From Apiosordaria backusii (lineage: Eukaryota > Ascomycota > Sordariomycetes > Sordariales > Lasiosphaeriaceae): DNA of 64,000 nt. This document shows, piece by piece, positions 23,036-33,927 of this stretch. The stretch covers positions 558,001 through 622,000 of the forward strand of contig JAUKTV010000008.1 of NCBI GenBank assembly GCA_030549205.1. Reading direction: 5' to 3'. The notes below the pieces were generated by a model. The model saw nothing but the letters and a program-made list of their open reading frames with translations. It did not search any database and was not told the DNA's origin. Every line of letters begins with the position of its first letter. Position 1 is the first letter of the stretch. Both the position numbers and the translations under genes were made by a program.

Positions 23036-24061
23036 TTACAAGGCGGGAGCTTTCCCAGGCTTCTTCGAAGGTGACAGCGAGTGGCGGAGGCGCTTACCGA
23101 TGGATGCCAGCCATTTGCGGCCCCTGCCCCGAACAGTCGGCGACTCGACAGCACGGTCGAGCTGAAATTTCCGGATCCTCGCAACGTACTCGCAGTACTC
23201 TCGCACCATCTTGTTTATCTTCTTCTCGGTTGTACATGTCTCGGCGATGGCTGATGCGATGTATGCGAGAGGGCGAGCGAAATGTGGCCCTTGATGATCA
23301 GCTCCTTCGATCTGAGCACCACCATCAAGCAAGGCCTGCCATACAGGGGAATAGCGCGCCTTCCATTCCTGTTGACCATATTTATCATCCATAGCCATAG
23401 GATACTCTTGAGAATGCCACATGATACAGATCTTACCGTCCGGACGATTTAGACAATGATTATCGACAAACCTGTCGACAAGGAGACACGTGTCCCACCG
23501 AAAGGAGATAATATCGGCAATTTCGGACGCAGACATAACGTCAGGGGAGTTAGGGTCGTGAAGAAATTGGAAGATCCCACCCGCGAGGGCGACGTTTACC
23601 CCCTTATTCCAATCACCAGGGCAGAGCTCCTCAAAGAACAGCTTTGCCATGCTAGAGACACGTGAGTGCACCATTGCGCGTGTCATCTCGTCAACGATGT
23701 CGTGGGAATCAGCGCCGCCAGTAAGATGGATAGGCATGGCCTGATCGTTGTCGGGGGGCTGGTGAGGGTATGTAGGCAGTGCTTCCCAGCGCTCTCTGCA
23801 ATGAGCCAATGGGATCCCTGATCTTCTAGTCCACGAATACTCCCAATTGTCATCCTGAGCGCTAAATGAGAAGTCCCGGGATAGGATACGAGAGAATCCC
23901 CGGGCCCCTAGAACATCCGTGATGGAACGACAAAATTCATTGTATGTTTGGGCCTGCACCTCGGTAGGCTCTTCGGGCTGAAGGCAGGTTTCAACCAACG
24001 GGTTTCGCTCTGCCATCTGCATTAGGTCAGCAACTGGGGACGTAGAGTAGAGATAGGTCAT
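23036..24061 (-). CDS. Hypothetical protein, 341 aa
   Basis: A single open frame starts MTYLYSTSPVADLMQMAERN. The protein is mostly soluble in character. It has an acidic/aromatic middle (FSAQDDNWEYSWTRRSG, KLFFEELCPGDWNKG) and a basic C-terminus (RGRGRKWLASIGKRLRHSLSP) that could be a membrane- or nucleic-acid-binding tail. No family is recognised. Long continuous frame, balanced composition and no competing frame support a real gene. A CCAAT-rich cluster lies 320-400 bp upstream. Confidence 0.7.
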   Translation of the reverse strand: MTYLYSTSPVADLMQMAERNPLVETCLQPEEPTEVQAQTYNEFCRSITDVLGARGFSRILSRDFSFSAQDDNWEYSWTRRSGIPLAHCRERWEALPTYPHQPPDNDQAMPIHLTGGADSHDIVDEMTRAMVHSRVSSMAKLFFEELCPGDWNKGVNVALAGGIFQFLHDPNSPDVMSASEIADIISFRWDTCLLVDRFVDNHCLNRPDGKICIMWHSQEYPMAMDDKYGQQEWKARYSPVWQALLDGGAQIEGADHQGPHFARPLAYIASAIAETCTTEKKINKMVREYCEYVARIRKFQLDRAVESPTVRGRGRKWLASIGKRLRHSLSPSKKPGKAPAL

Positions 24062-24379
24062 GCCTACGGTAATATTGCCGGGTGATGTAGCTATGATCTT
24101 CTTTGGAGATGGATGATTGATGGTTGCAGGATGGAGGAAGTAGACTGGGGGCTTGGGGGTCCCGTAAATTTTTAAGGGAGTAACCGGTGGTCCTGAACAG
24201 AGAGTTGGTTGTTTGGTGACTAAACCTGGCTGAAGTGGACTTTTTTTCAGATGGTGTGTGTCACGCCAATCATGCCCTCGAGTGGCGCGAGAGAGTTGGT
24301 TGTAAGGTGGAAGAAGGAAGATGGGCTGTGGAAAAGGGTCTGGGGACTGTTAAGCCGTTGACGTTGGCGGTTTGGGCTT

Positions 24380-24464
24380 CCAATCACCTGATTGGCCCGG
24401 CCCCATCTTCCTGTGATTGGCTGCCTGCAGGCTGCCAGCTCTGGAGTGACTCAATCTGACCAAT
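24380..24464. promoter_or_regulatory. Cluster of four CCAAT boxes with a TGACTCA site
   Basis: CCAAT occurs at 24380-24384 and 24460-24464 on the plus strand, and at 24391-24395 and 24416-24420 on the minus strand (ATTGG). A perfect TGACTCA at 24447-24453 matches the Gcn4/CPC1 (AP-1) consensus. The cluster lies between the minus gene at 24061 and a weak plus-strand candidate near 25 kb, so it may be a shared promoter. Function is inferred. Confidence 0.5.
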
Positions 24465-24975
24465 CATCAGTGATGACATTCCCCAAAAGGGAAGTGGGGC
24501 ATATAGAGAGGAGTCAAAACTAACGACACCGCACTTGTCCACCACAACAACGGACAAGCTTTTGGAAGTGGTTTTAATCATCGGGATGACAGATGCATAA
24601 ATGACCACGATGGTGTCGGTTCTACAGCTTGTCAAGGATCCGCAGTAAGTCCCGGACACCAGTGCCACGACTCCCAGATTGCCAGTGACGAAGGTTTTTC
24701 GATCTATAAATCATCTTGTTCACGGCAGATCCCTCCGCGACCATGCTCGAGATTCGCCGGGGGCGGTCATAATTGAACAGCCGAAACGGTAGAACATCGT
24801 ATATTCAATACAATTGGGGCCAAAAGAACAATACCTGCCCCTAGTCTTCGAGGTTAGCCCCACTTGCCCGGCCATGTTCGAGAGGCGGGGCTGGGCCGGG
24901 GGCAGAGAAACGTATATCTTTCCCTCCATTCTTCTCGCAGGCCTCAAATTTCTCCATCTCCAAACAAACACTGCG

Positions 24976-25397
24976 ATGCCCACCGTGCTGTCGTCGCCTC
25001 CCGTCGCGAGCAGCTACAATATTCCACCTCCGGTGTACCACTATCCCACCACATATTCTCCTACTAGCTTTACGACGAAAGTCTTTCCCTTGAATTTGAC
25101 CGCCTTTTCTCGGAGTCGTTCCGCCGCGACTGCCATCCTTATCGTCCTGCAGTATTCACCACGGCCGTTTATCCGCTTAGTCCGAAAGCGTTTCGTCAGA
25201 GTCCATCCGCCGTTACCACAGCCAGCGATTTCCACGTCGCCTGCAACAACCCTCGTGTCAGAACCAGCGGGCCTATTCTCGCCGCCAGATCTCATGTCAC
25301 GGCAATCCATCCGATCTCTGCAGCCGGCTATCAGAATCCCAGCTTCATTCGGCGTGCTGTCCCGCGTGACCGCTTCCAGCAGCTTCCCTGAGAACTG
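24976..25397 (+). other. Possible gene with two competing frames
   Basis: An ATG at 24976 opens a Pro/Ser/Thr-rich frame. From about 25059 (just after CTACTAG) another plus frame reads LYDESLSLEFDRLFSESF and goes on to FIRRAVPRDRFQQLP before a stop at 25396. Its codon use is better than the first frame. It may be the second exon of an unresolved gene, or part of a relic. No family is recognised. Confidence 0.25.
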
Positions 25398-25661
25398 AGC
25401 AATAAGGTTTATTCGTATATTCTCATTACAGCGGCGCATTATTTTAGTTCATCGTCGAATTCGGATTTCTCGAATTGGGCTTCAGTGGTTACTAGCTGCT
25501 GTTGGGTTTTCTCCATCCGATTCGGGGCGGTGTCGAAGGCATCAAACACTTCCACCGACCGCCAACTCGAAAGAGTTGAATAGATCCGCCTCCACCTTGC
25601 TCGACTGGGGAAATTGGCAGAGTGCAGCAATGAATTCGGCGAGGTTGGTGTCGAAGAACCG

Positions 25662-26656
25662 CTAGAGGGCTGGTTTATGTTCGACTCCAACCCACTGCCT
25701 CTTTTCCTCTCGCAGACTCCGCCGCACCCAAACGAGCGTGATCCAGACCCAAATGATCAAAAACACCAGCGGACTGCCCCATCCTGTTACGCGCCTGGTT
25801 AGCTACGAATCTCCAACTAGAGCAATATCTGCGTACTGGGAAACATACCCACACCGTACGCAACAACCTCAGGCACCGTCCAGATTACCACCAGCGTGCC
25901 AATCCCGTCGAACAGCGCGCCAGCAGCCCAGAACCAGTTCATCTGCACTAGCAGTCTCCGAAAGCGGCTGCTAACGGCATACCTCTCCCGCAGCGCCATC
26001 CTGTACTCCTTACCCGCATTTCCGTCAACTGCGATGACGTCCTCAATAAAAGTGTAGATCAGGGGCGGCACCCTCTCCCCCTTTGCCGTGGAACTGATCC
26101 GAAACGGCGCAGGAACTCTGCGCGCATGCATCCAGCCGTGGACCACAAGCTGCAAACCGCCCTGGATGAGCATGACAGACACGGGCATCGCCAAGGGCCG
26201 AATGGGCGGGGTGTGTGGGACGGACGCGCCGATCAGGATGCCCGACATGTAGAAGTAGCCGAGGCCGAGAGTGTGGTGCGTATAGTCAAAGGACCAGCGG
26301 GAGGTGGTGCCGAGCGGGCGGTACGTGTCCTTTTTGTTGATGAGCTTGAGGATGCGGAAGCCGTACTCGATGCCTGTTACGATGCCGAAGAAGGAAGTGA
26401 TGACAGCGAATATGAGGCCGATGCGAAGGGAGGAGTAGCGCAGGCCATAGAAAAGGGCGATGGGCAGGATTGAGGACTCGAGGACTAGGAGGCCGCCGAA
26501 GATGGAGAGTTTGATCTTGTGGTCCCAGAGATTGTAGTTGAGACGGGGCAGACCGGGTAGCTCCTCTGGCAGGCCCGTGGTCGTCGCTGCTGTCGCATTT
26601 GTCGCGTCCTTGGCGCTGTCATTTTGGCGCGTGGGGGGCACCTGTGGTTTTCTCAT
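25662..26656 (-). CDS. Multi-pass membrane protein, two exons, unknown function
   Basis: Exons are 25849-26656 and 25662-25783 (309 aa). The intron 25784-25848 begins GTATGT and ends CAG, with phases in agreement. Seven or so hydrophobic segments are visible, for example LSIFGGLLVLESSILPIALF, IGLIFAVITSFFGIVTGI, YFYMSGILIGASV, WFWAAGALFDGIGTLVVIW, and the second-exon helix SPLVFLIIWVWITLVWV. The ATG at 26656 (MRKPQVPPTRQ) is preferred because the upstream residues to 26761 look like a translated leader. A family of fungal membrane proteins of unknown function is likely. The second exon restores a complete last helix, which strongly supports the splice. Confidence 0.82.
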
Positions 26657-28310
26657 TTTGAGCGTGAGTGAGTATGTGAATGGAGTGATCTTGACGAAAA
26701 AGAAGAATAATGAGATCGTGCAAAAGAAGAGGTCATGGATGAAAGGCATCCATCCAAACATACACGTCTTGCTTGCGGGTGCCGATGAGTGCGCTCCGTT
26801 ATGATGTCATCAAAGGTCTTGGCTCGGGGCTCCATTGCAGCTCAGAAATACCAGTAATGTTACGCAGCGGGACCATGTAAAAGGCTGGGCCTTGTCAGCC
26901 AAGAACTGACCTGCGTCGAAACCCGACCGATCGTGAGCGTCACCCAATTCATGGCATCCCAAAGCACATGAGCTTGCAGCAATACTAAGTGTTCAGCTCG
27001 GTTTCGCAAAACCCTGCAAACCTCTCGACCTGCCCAATTAATACATCCGTCTCGTCCCTCGCAACGCAATACCTAATTACTTCGTCAGAGGGTGCTCTAG
27101 TAGTAGCAATGTCGTTCGCCCGACTCGCTCCAGACTTCATACTAGGGCTCTTCGGGTTCAAAGGCTCGATCTCGGCATCGCTGCCGTCTGGGGCAACGCA
27201 GAATCTAAAAGGTGATGCTCTTAGACCCACGACATCCGCTATCGGATCCGACGTCACTTACATCTTTGCTCCGTAAGCATAGCATCCCCGGAACTCATAG
27301 GGAAATTCGCCCCCGGATGCCACAATCGAATGCACAAGATACTCGGCAGCTTTAGAGATACAGATTCTAGTACGTATCTTGTCAGCCCGCCACGAACAAG
27401 AATTATCGCCTTGTTCGACGGGGAAACCCACATTTTAGACCCATCTAAGCTGCATATCGACACTGTCGTCACTTCTCGGTCGTCGTGTAAAGGGGAGACG
27501 ACTGGGAATCTCCTGGAACAAGGGTACCTATTTAAAGACGGGAGCGCAAGAACAGTAAGTAGGGGCAACACAACAAGGTTAGTACCGAAGATGCTCCGCG
27601 GTTGACTGCCTAGAAATCCGACGTCGTTGGTGTTAGAGTTCAGGGAAGCAAGAAGGCCGGAAGAATACAGACTGTGAACGCAGAGAGCGCCGGTGATAGC
27701 ACGGCGGTATTAGATCACTTTTCGGATGGGTTTCTCATCTGGTATCTGGCAGCGTCAGATCTCCGGCTGCTAGGAAGAGTGACAATCATGCACCCTATGA
27801 AATGTGCAACCCCAACCCCCCGGTGCCAAGAGACATAGATTTGATCGGCAATTGCTCCTAAGACTTGACTGTATCCCCCCAGGCCGCTCTGTCGTATCTA
27901 GCCTAATAAACCCACTACTATATACCCCCATTACTACGAATACTTTTCTCCCTCAAAGCCCGAACCTTCAATACTTAAACTACCTTACTAATAAGTAATA
28001 TTACGTACTTCACTTTCTTCCCTTAACTTTAAAATTCCTCCCTACTAATTTACCTTACTCCCTTCCTTAATTTTACAATTCTACCACCAAATACCCTCTT
28101 TTTAATTTCCCCGCCAACTTCCCGTACTTCCTTCCTTTATTTTTGAAATAAGTTTAAATATTTGCGTTAAAAACCTCTCAACAAGTAGCTAATCACTCTG
28201 CAATAGGGTATTGGAATATAACCTTGCCAACTCTCGGAGATTCTCTGCCAAGCTACCTATGTCCTTCATGAAGATTTTTTTTCAGCCTTTTCTGGTTGCT
28301 CAGATCCTCC
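26657..28310. other. Gene-poor stretch, AT-rich in its last part
   Basis: The first part holds the promoter of the membrane-protein gene. Two plus frames (26989-27276 and 27330-27605) read smoothly but show no family and may be relics. From about 27895 to 28160 the plus strand is strikingly poor in G (C/T/A-rich), unlike the rest of the window. Confidence 0.4.
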
Positions 28311-29216
28311 TTAAACCTCTGGCAACAGGTAAATCTTGCACCGACGTCGGGAAAGCGGCGCAACCTTGCAGAAGCAAACAGGCCGACCCTGCCGTCTACA
28401 GCCGCCACGACACGGGAACCCAAAAAGACCTAAATCGAGGAGAGCAGCCGCATCCGCGAAGGTGTTAGGTGTATAGCTATGGGCTGTCTTGACAGCCAAT
28501 TCTCTGGCCATACCCTCCAACTCATATTTTGTGAGGACGCTGACCAGGGCAGGTTGGTACGGTGGCGGATTCGGTGGTGCGCCTGTCAAGTTCGACTCGC
28601 TAGCGATATCTTCGGCGATTCTGTCCGCCGCTGCTGGTGACAGCTTGGTGGTATATCTCATAGCGTCCGTCACCGCTGTCGCAATGGTGGCGGCGAGGTT
28701 CGTCGATTGAGCGGCTGGGGTTGCCAGCACAGCCATACCAAGGTAGGTATACGCGCCTGCCATCTGACGCATTACCGCGTCTGGCCACTCGACGCGGCGA
28801 TTGCCGTAAACAGCGCTCCTGGCATTTAGAAAGTTGGCAATGGCCGTGGCTGTCGCAAAGACATGGTAGGCGCAGATCTTTCTCGGCTTCGCTCTGTCCG
28901 GTACTGTCGCCATTGCGTTGACGATGTTCATGATAGCAGTTGCGATGATCCTCGTTAGGCTTTCGTTGATCTTCTTCCCAGATTTCGAGTTGTTGACCTC
29001 TGCCATGACGTAGGACAGCTTGATGAGGGCGTGGGATATCGCCCTTGCGGTTGTGTAGGAATCATCCAGGACAGGAACAACCGTCACCTTGACACCGGTC
29101 GCGTATTTATCGGAGAGCACCTCAGTTGAGTGGCTTCCGAGCCTGGGCCGGCACGCACTCAGCCAATTACGGAGTCGCTGCAGCTTTTTGGTCATTTGGA
29201 AGGGTTCTGCGTACAA
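28311..29216 (-). CDS. Hypothetical protein, about 300 aa
   Basis: The frame starts MYAEPFQM; MTKKLQRLRNWLSACRP eight residues in is an equally good start. The body is alanine- and helix-rich (LTRIIATAIMNIVNAMATV, AYTYLGMAVLATPAAQ, TNLAATIATAVTDAMRY) with a Pro-rich linker (GAPPNPPPYQP). The last ~35 residues turn Cys/Arg-rich and may be non-homologous or lie beyond a missed splice. No family is recognised. An AT-rich tract downstream may mark an old element. Confidence 0.55.
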   Translation of the reverse strand: MYAEPFQMTKKLQRLRNWLSACRPRLGSHSTEVLSDKYATGVKVTVVPVLDDSYTTARAISHALIKLSYVMAEVNNSKSGKKINESLTRIIATAIMNIVNAMATVPDRAKPRKICAYHVFATATAIANFLNARSAVYGNRRVEWPDAVMRQMAGAYTYLGMAVLATPAAQSTNLAATIATAVTDAMRYTTKLSPAAADRIAEDIASESNLTGAPPNPPPYQPALVSVLTKYELEGMARELAVKTAHSYTPNTFADAAALLDLGLFGFPCRGGCRRQGRPVCFCKVAPLSRRRCKIYLLPEV

Positions 29217-31312
29217 GTTGTGGAGTCCGGTATGACTGTGCAGAAACAGAATCGGGAAGTACTTTCTTGATAATAAATGGAAAGGGCCTAGAACGTTGAA
29301 AGACCAACGGTGCCCTGCCCTACTCCAAGCCCTATTCCAAGCTTAAATTCGAGACGTGGCAGGTGCCCATGGGTGGAGCGCCGTATTCAATCCATGGGGC
29401 GGCCCTGGCGAGGATGTTCGTCCGTGCAAGTCCTGCTGCTGCGGCATGTGCCCATCACATTCCGTCCCCTTCGGTTCAGGATTGCAAAGTTCCAACCTTA
29501 GCTGTCCACTTGCCGACGCCGACTCTTAGCCTCCAGGCAATCGTGCAGTACACAAGCGACCCGGCGCAGACACAACATATTCCTTTTCATTATTGCCACA
29601 AGATATCTGCTCCAGCAAAACGTCACCTTCGACGGTTCCAATGCTGGAATCCTACGCACCCTATTGAAGCGAACAAGGAGCATGGAACGGGGGGGTGCAG
29701 CGTCGTCGGTGCCCAGTGCTGTATGTGCCAGCTTGTTTGGATTCTCGACGATGTGCTAACACCATCTTCTGCACAGATGCGAGTCTCTAGCGCTGCATTG
29801 TACCATTCTCTCGGCCACGCCAAATTCATCAGAATACACACTCCCGACCATCAAAGCACCCCGAGCCATCCGTTTTATGAAACACTCGCCTCTTCCGAAG
29901 AACCTCAACTGTCCTTCGACCTGAATGATCTCGCAATCGAATTCAGCCATCTTCGAACTGCTTCCAATCCGTTTTCGCGACATCGACGGCGAAGTGTCCA
30001 TGCTCTGCGAATACGAAACAACTAGTCAGCTTTTGCTTGAACGGAAGGAGACGGCTTGGGTGGGTATTTGACTGCCCTAAGATTTCCAGCCCTGTGAAAC
30101 ATGTGGGTGTGCCGGATCGCTGGGTTGGAGATAGACGAGTTTGCTGTACCCCGCGGCGGTCTGTAATTGGGTGCTCCACCCATTCTGAGTGTCACAATCC
30201 GGCTATGGTAGTCTTCTGATCTGGGGCTCCTTTGAGGCTTTTCGGCCGAAAAGGAGGGCAGGGCGGCAGCCAACCAGGAACGGGAACCGGTCCGATCCGA
30301 GACCCGGTATGCAAGTGTAAACAAGCATTTATTGACACTATCGAAATCGGTACCGCAGTTGAGGTGATGGTGGCGCTGGAGTCGAAATATGGTGGTGTCT
30401 GTTTAGGTAGCTCTTGTGCACGCATTGGGGCGGTTGCAACTACTTGGAGGAGGAATGTATGATGGTGGTTGTTGCGGAAGGGTCTATGGGGTTGCAAGAC
30501 GTGGACAACCTGTCAAGTTGGAACACTGGGGGTGGGCTTGATGCCCGCAGCATGCCCCTGGGTTCTTTTCGTGGAGCTGGTGGAGGACAGGCCTCCCAAG
30601 CAGCACCGGAGAGGAAGGCACGTTAGACAGAAAGCCTACCTACCTAGGTAGATACACTACATGACGTTGACAGAGGAGACTTGCCTCAATAAAATCTCTC
30701 CTACGCCAATTGAATTCTTTTCCACTTCTGCATGCTCAAAGCAGACTGCCGGTTTCTTTGCTACAGTTCTCTTCATACGCACACATTCATTTCTGCTCAA
30801 CGGACACTGGACAAGCACACTACCTTACCTATGTCACCTACTAACACTCGTATATCTTCGGCGATGCACCTGAAGCAGAGCCCTCAGACTTTGCCGAAGT
30901 CGAGAGGGTGTTTTCTGTATTCTGCGAGGATCCTGGTTTCACTCGCCATCCAACAGTTTGAACAGTCATCTTCTCGTCGGCAAGACACCAAGAACGGACT
31001 CGGAATTACCACCCTATTTATCCGGCGCCATATCTCAGCCCGAAAGACTGGTTGCTGCCTGCCTACAAAAGTTCTGGTAGGGCCCCGATTTCGAGACAGC
31101 ACTAGTACCAAACCGATTAGTCCGCCCCTGAAACCCGGGTCATCATCCCGACGGCAAATCTAGCAATCTTTTTATATCCCGCCGACGCGCTTTTCTCTGA
31201 CTTCAGCCACCTTTCTCAACATCGTCGGCCACATACGCTCTTTTCCCGCTTGGCTCCCTATACCAGCATTCCACTCATTTAAGCGTCATTCATTCGTTTA
31301 TCACCAAACACA
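29217..31312. other. Intergenic, no gene recognised
   Basis: Overlapping frames lack motifs. A TATAT word at 31173-31177 is 135 bp upstream of the ATG at 31313 and may be part of its promoter. Confidence 0.4.
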
Positions 31313-32023
31313 ATGGTTGTTCCACGCTCCCTTTTTGTCCTTCTCTTTGGCGCCCCACTCGCTCTCGCAGCAATCGCCCCCCGTCAAGATGCCGCGCCCA
31401 CCTCGACTGACGACCCGGAATGTGCCGTGGAGAAATTCCAGGCCATCGCGATGTCCATCGCGCCCGAAATCACCCCACCGCCCAAACTCGAGGAATATCT
31501 TACTACAGCCGAGGAAATCGTCAACGCTGTGAAAACTTTGGCTCCTTCTGACCTTGGTTTGGGTGGTACCGACGAAGTAGAGGTATGGTGCAGTTTGGAA
31601 TACCTTGGCCCATTGGCCAAAATCAGGCCGACCGACCCTGCGATGTTGAAGGTCATGACAAGCTGGGAGGCCCAGCGCTCGAGCGCACGCGACAAATGGT
31701 CCAGCAGCGTGCACAGTCTCGCGACACGCTGCGGAACAATCAATGGGCATGCAGGGGGTTACTTGATGAGCATGGTTGCGTCCAACTATGATGAGTGCAC
31801 CAGCGCGAGGAGCGTGTGGAAGGAGTTGACCACCATCAATCAAGGGGCTGCTGCTGCTGTTGCTACCAAGACTGCTGAGGATGCTGCTGTGCAGGGACAG
31901 ACAAAGACAGGAGACATCACTACAAACACGTCAACCTCTACTGCTGGGGCTTGGAGGGGAAGGGAGACTGCTGGCGCTATGGTGGTAGTTGCTGGAGTTA
32001 TTGGTGCTGTTGTTGGACTCTGA
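31313..32023 (+). CDS. Secreted GPI-anchored four-cysteine protein, copy A (intact)
   Basis: The 236-aa protein has a signal peptide (MVVPRSLFVLLFGAPLALA), a possible Kex2-like APRQ after it, a body with four cysteines at about residues 37, 93, 140 and 162, a Thr/Ser-rich linker, and a hydrophobic C-terminus (GAMVVVAGVIGAVVGL) typical of a GPI signal. It is thus likely attached to the plasma membrane or wall. The pattern resembles fungal proteins annotated as infection-structure-specific, whose function is unknown. The next two genes share the four-cysteine layout (SLEYLG...W...LATRCG... against similar blocks), so this is the intact member of a tandem family. Confidence 0.82.
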   Translation: MVVPRSLFVLLFGAPLALAAIAPRQDAAPTSTDDPECAVEKFQAIAMSIAPEITPPPKLEEYLTTAEEIVNAVKTLAPSDLGLGGTDEVEVWCSLEYLGPLAKIRPTDPAMLKVMTSWEAQRSSARDKWSSSVHSLATRCGTINGHAGGYLMSMVASNYDECTSARSVWKELTTINQGAAAAVATKTAEDAAVQGQTKTGDITTNTSTSTAGAWRGRETAGAMVVVAGVIGAVVGL

Positions 32024-32501
32024 GGTCGATAGGAATAAAATATCAAGTCATGTTGGGAATTTTTTTCTCTCTTCCATCCAGTGAATACGCCTTTAAGGAT
32101 AGCCGGTAGGCATGAAGAAGTATGTGATAACGCGTTCCAATCATATCGAAATGCCAATTAAAGTATCTCTAAGACCTACCGCCTATCTTTCAACGCGTAA
32201 TAACAAGGTTGAAAGGCCTTCGTTTTAAATAGCAGTCTCCATGCTTTTGTCTATAGCGTGTTATGATCACTATGAAAGCACTTCCAACGTTTGACATGCT
32301 CTTTTTACACTGCATGCCAACAACATTGACCAGATCCTTGAGATTTGGGTTATGTTATCAAGAACAATTGTGTCATGATGCAAGGCTCAAAGAAATGCCA
32401 AGAAAGACCCCTGAACGCAAAAAAACCAACACGCGACTTGAGGTGACATCGGCGATCACAGCCCGCCAGGCACAATTTCGATGTTCGGGTTCCGGCACGG
32501 A

Positions 32502-32507
32502 TATAAA
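32502..32507 (+). promoter_or_regulatory. TATA box for copy B
   Basis: A TATAAA word lies 255 bp before the ATG at 32762, in otherwise non-coding sequence. It would give a 5' leader of roughly 220 nt. Confidence 0.4.
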
Positions 32508-32761
32508 CTCTGACCATTTCCCGGCGAAAGCCCCATCCTTCTCTCGCAGCCTGTTCATTTTTTCGCTGTTGAAACCATATGATTTGTTTGGTTTTACATG
32601 GCTTGAGTCACCAAAACTCACTTCAAGCTATATCCTTGCTCACACCACACAAACCACACAGTCATTACAGCACCAGGTCCTCATCACCAGGCCATTATTA
32701 AAATATTCAATATTCAATAATACCATTCTACCACATTCCACACACCTAATAATAATTGAAA

Positions 32762-33558
32762 ATGATACCCAAAACAACCCTCCTCCTCGCCACCCTAGCA
32801 AGCACCACCCTCGCCCAAACCACCGCCCCCCACCCCCCAATCCAACCATCACAGACACCATCTCCCCAGCCCAGCAGTCCTCCTCCGAAGACGCCCTCTA
32901 CAGCCTCTGCACCTCCCAACTAAACGCCTACCAGCGCCTCCGCCCCTCCCCTGCCAGAGATGTCCAGTCCTTCTTCGCCAACGCCCCGGAACTCCAAGAC
33001 CCGCGCAACAACTACTGGGATCCCGCAGAGATAGACCTCCAGTGCAGGTACATCTGGGAAGGGCGAAACTCCATGGGCGCCACCGCTGCCCCGTCGCTAG
33101 CATCGCAGTTCTCGGCTTTTACGTCGAGTTGGAATAGCTGGGTTGGGAGTGTGAAGGAGGAGGCGCTGGAGTGGGCGACGAGGTGTAATGAGTTTGCGGG
33201 TACACCCTCGGGGGAGGAGGGGGAGGTGGATGGGGGGGACAAGGAGAATAAGAGGTGGGGGGCGCACTTTTACGCGTTGATTATAACGGATGAGGCGGGG
33301 TGTAGGACTGCTGTTAGTGATTGGCTTGGGGTTGCTGAGGGGAGGACTAGGACTACGGTGGGGATGGCGACGGTTACGGGTGTGACGACTATGAGTACGA
33401 CGAGGACGACGACGATGACGAGTACTAGTAGTGGGGAGGTGGAAGAAGTGGTTAGCACGATGACTTCGACGGGTGGGATTGCGCAGATGACGGGGTTGGG
33501 TGGGGTTGCTATGGGGGTTGTGGCTGTTGGTGGGGCGGTGGTGGGTGGGTTGTTGTAG
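32762..33558 (+). CDS. Secreted GPI-anchored four-cysteine protein, copy B (frame broken after signal peptide)
   Basis: The ATG at 32762 begins a good signal peptide, MIPKTTLLLATLASTTLAQ. The mature part, from about TITDTISPAQQSSSEDALYSLC, is in another frame. The shift must happen near two C6 runs (32826-32831 and 32833-32838). No GT lies in that interval, so an intron cannot explain it; one added base would. The body has four cysteines (SLCTSQL, LQCRYIW, TRCNEF, AGCRTAV) at spacing like copy A, then a Thr/Ser-rich stalk and a GPI-like tail (MGVVAVGGAVVGGLL). It may be intact in reality with an assembly error, or a recent pseudogene. Confidence 0.75.
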
Positions 33559-33927
33559 GTTATACCAGGACTAGCTGAAAATTGAGGATGGTATGAATGG
33601 TGTAAATATAGGAAGTAGTGTTAAATGACCATTGATATGGGAATAAGAAGTTCTTTAAAGTTACCCAGTTGGTGGTGGGTTGTGGCGCTGTCGAAAACAG
33701 GAGCGCTAATAGCCGTTGGTGCGATTTGTGCTAAACCCCCTGTACCTAGGTAAAAATCAGGGTATGACAAAGTGAAACTGCATTGTGGATTCCCTGTAGG
33801 TGCATAAAACAGCCTGCCCCATGACAAATACATGTCGTGGCTATTCTCGTCTCCTTGTTGTTCAGTTGATATTCAAGAGATATTCACACTTTGAACTCAC
33901 CGTCAGCATTGGTCGGCATCTTGCACA

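Noticed and set aside
29363..30025. 220-codon plus frame
   Set aside because: No family, odd composition and poor start; not enough support for a gene.
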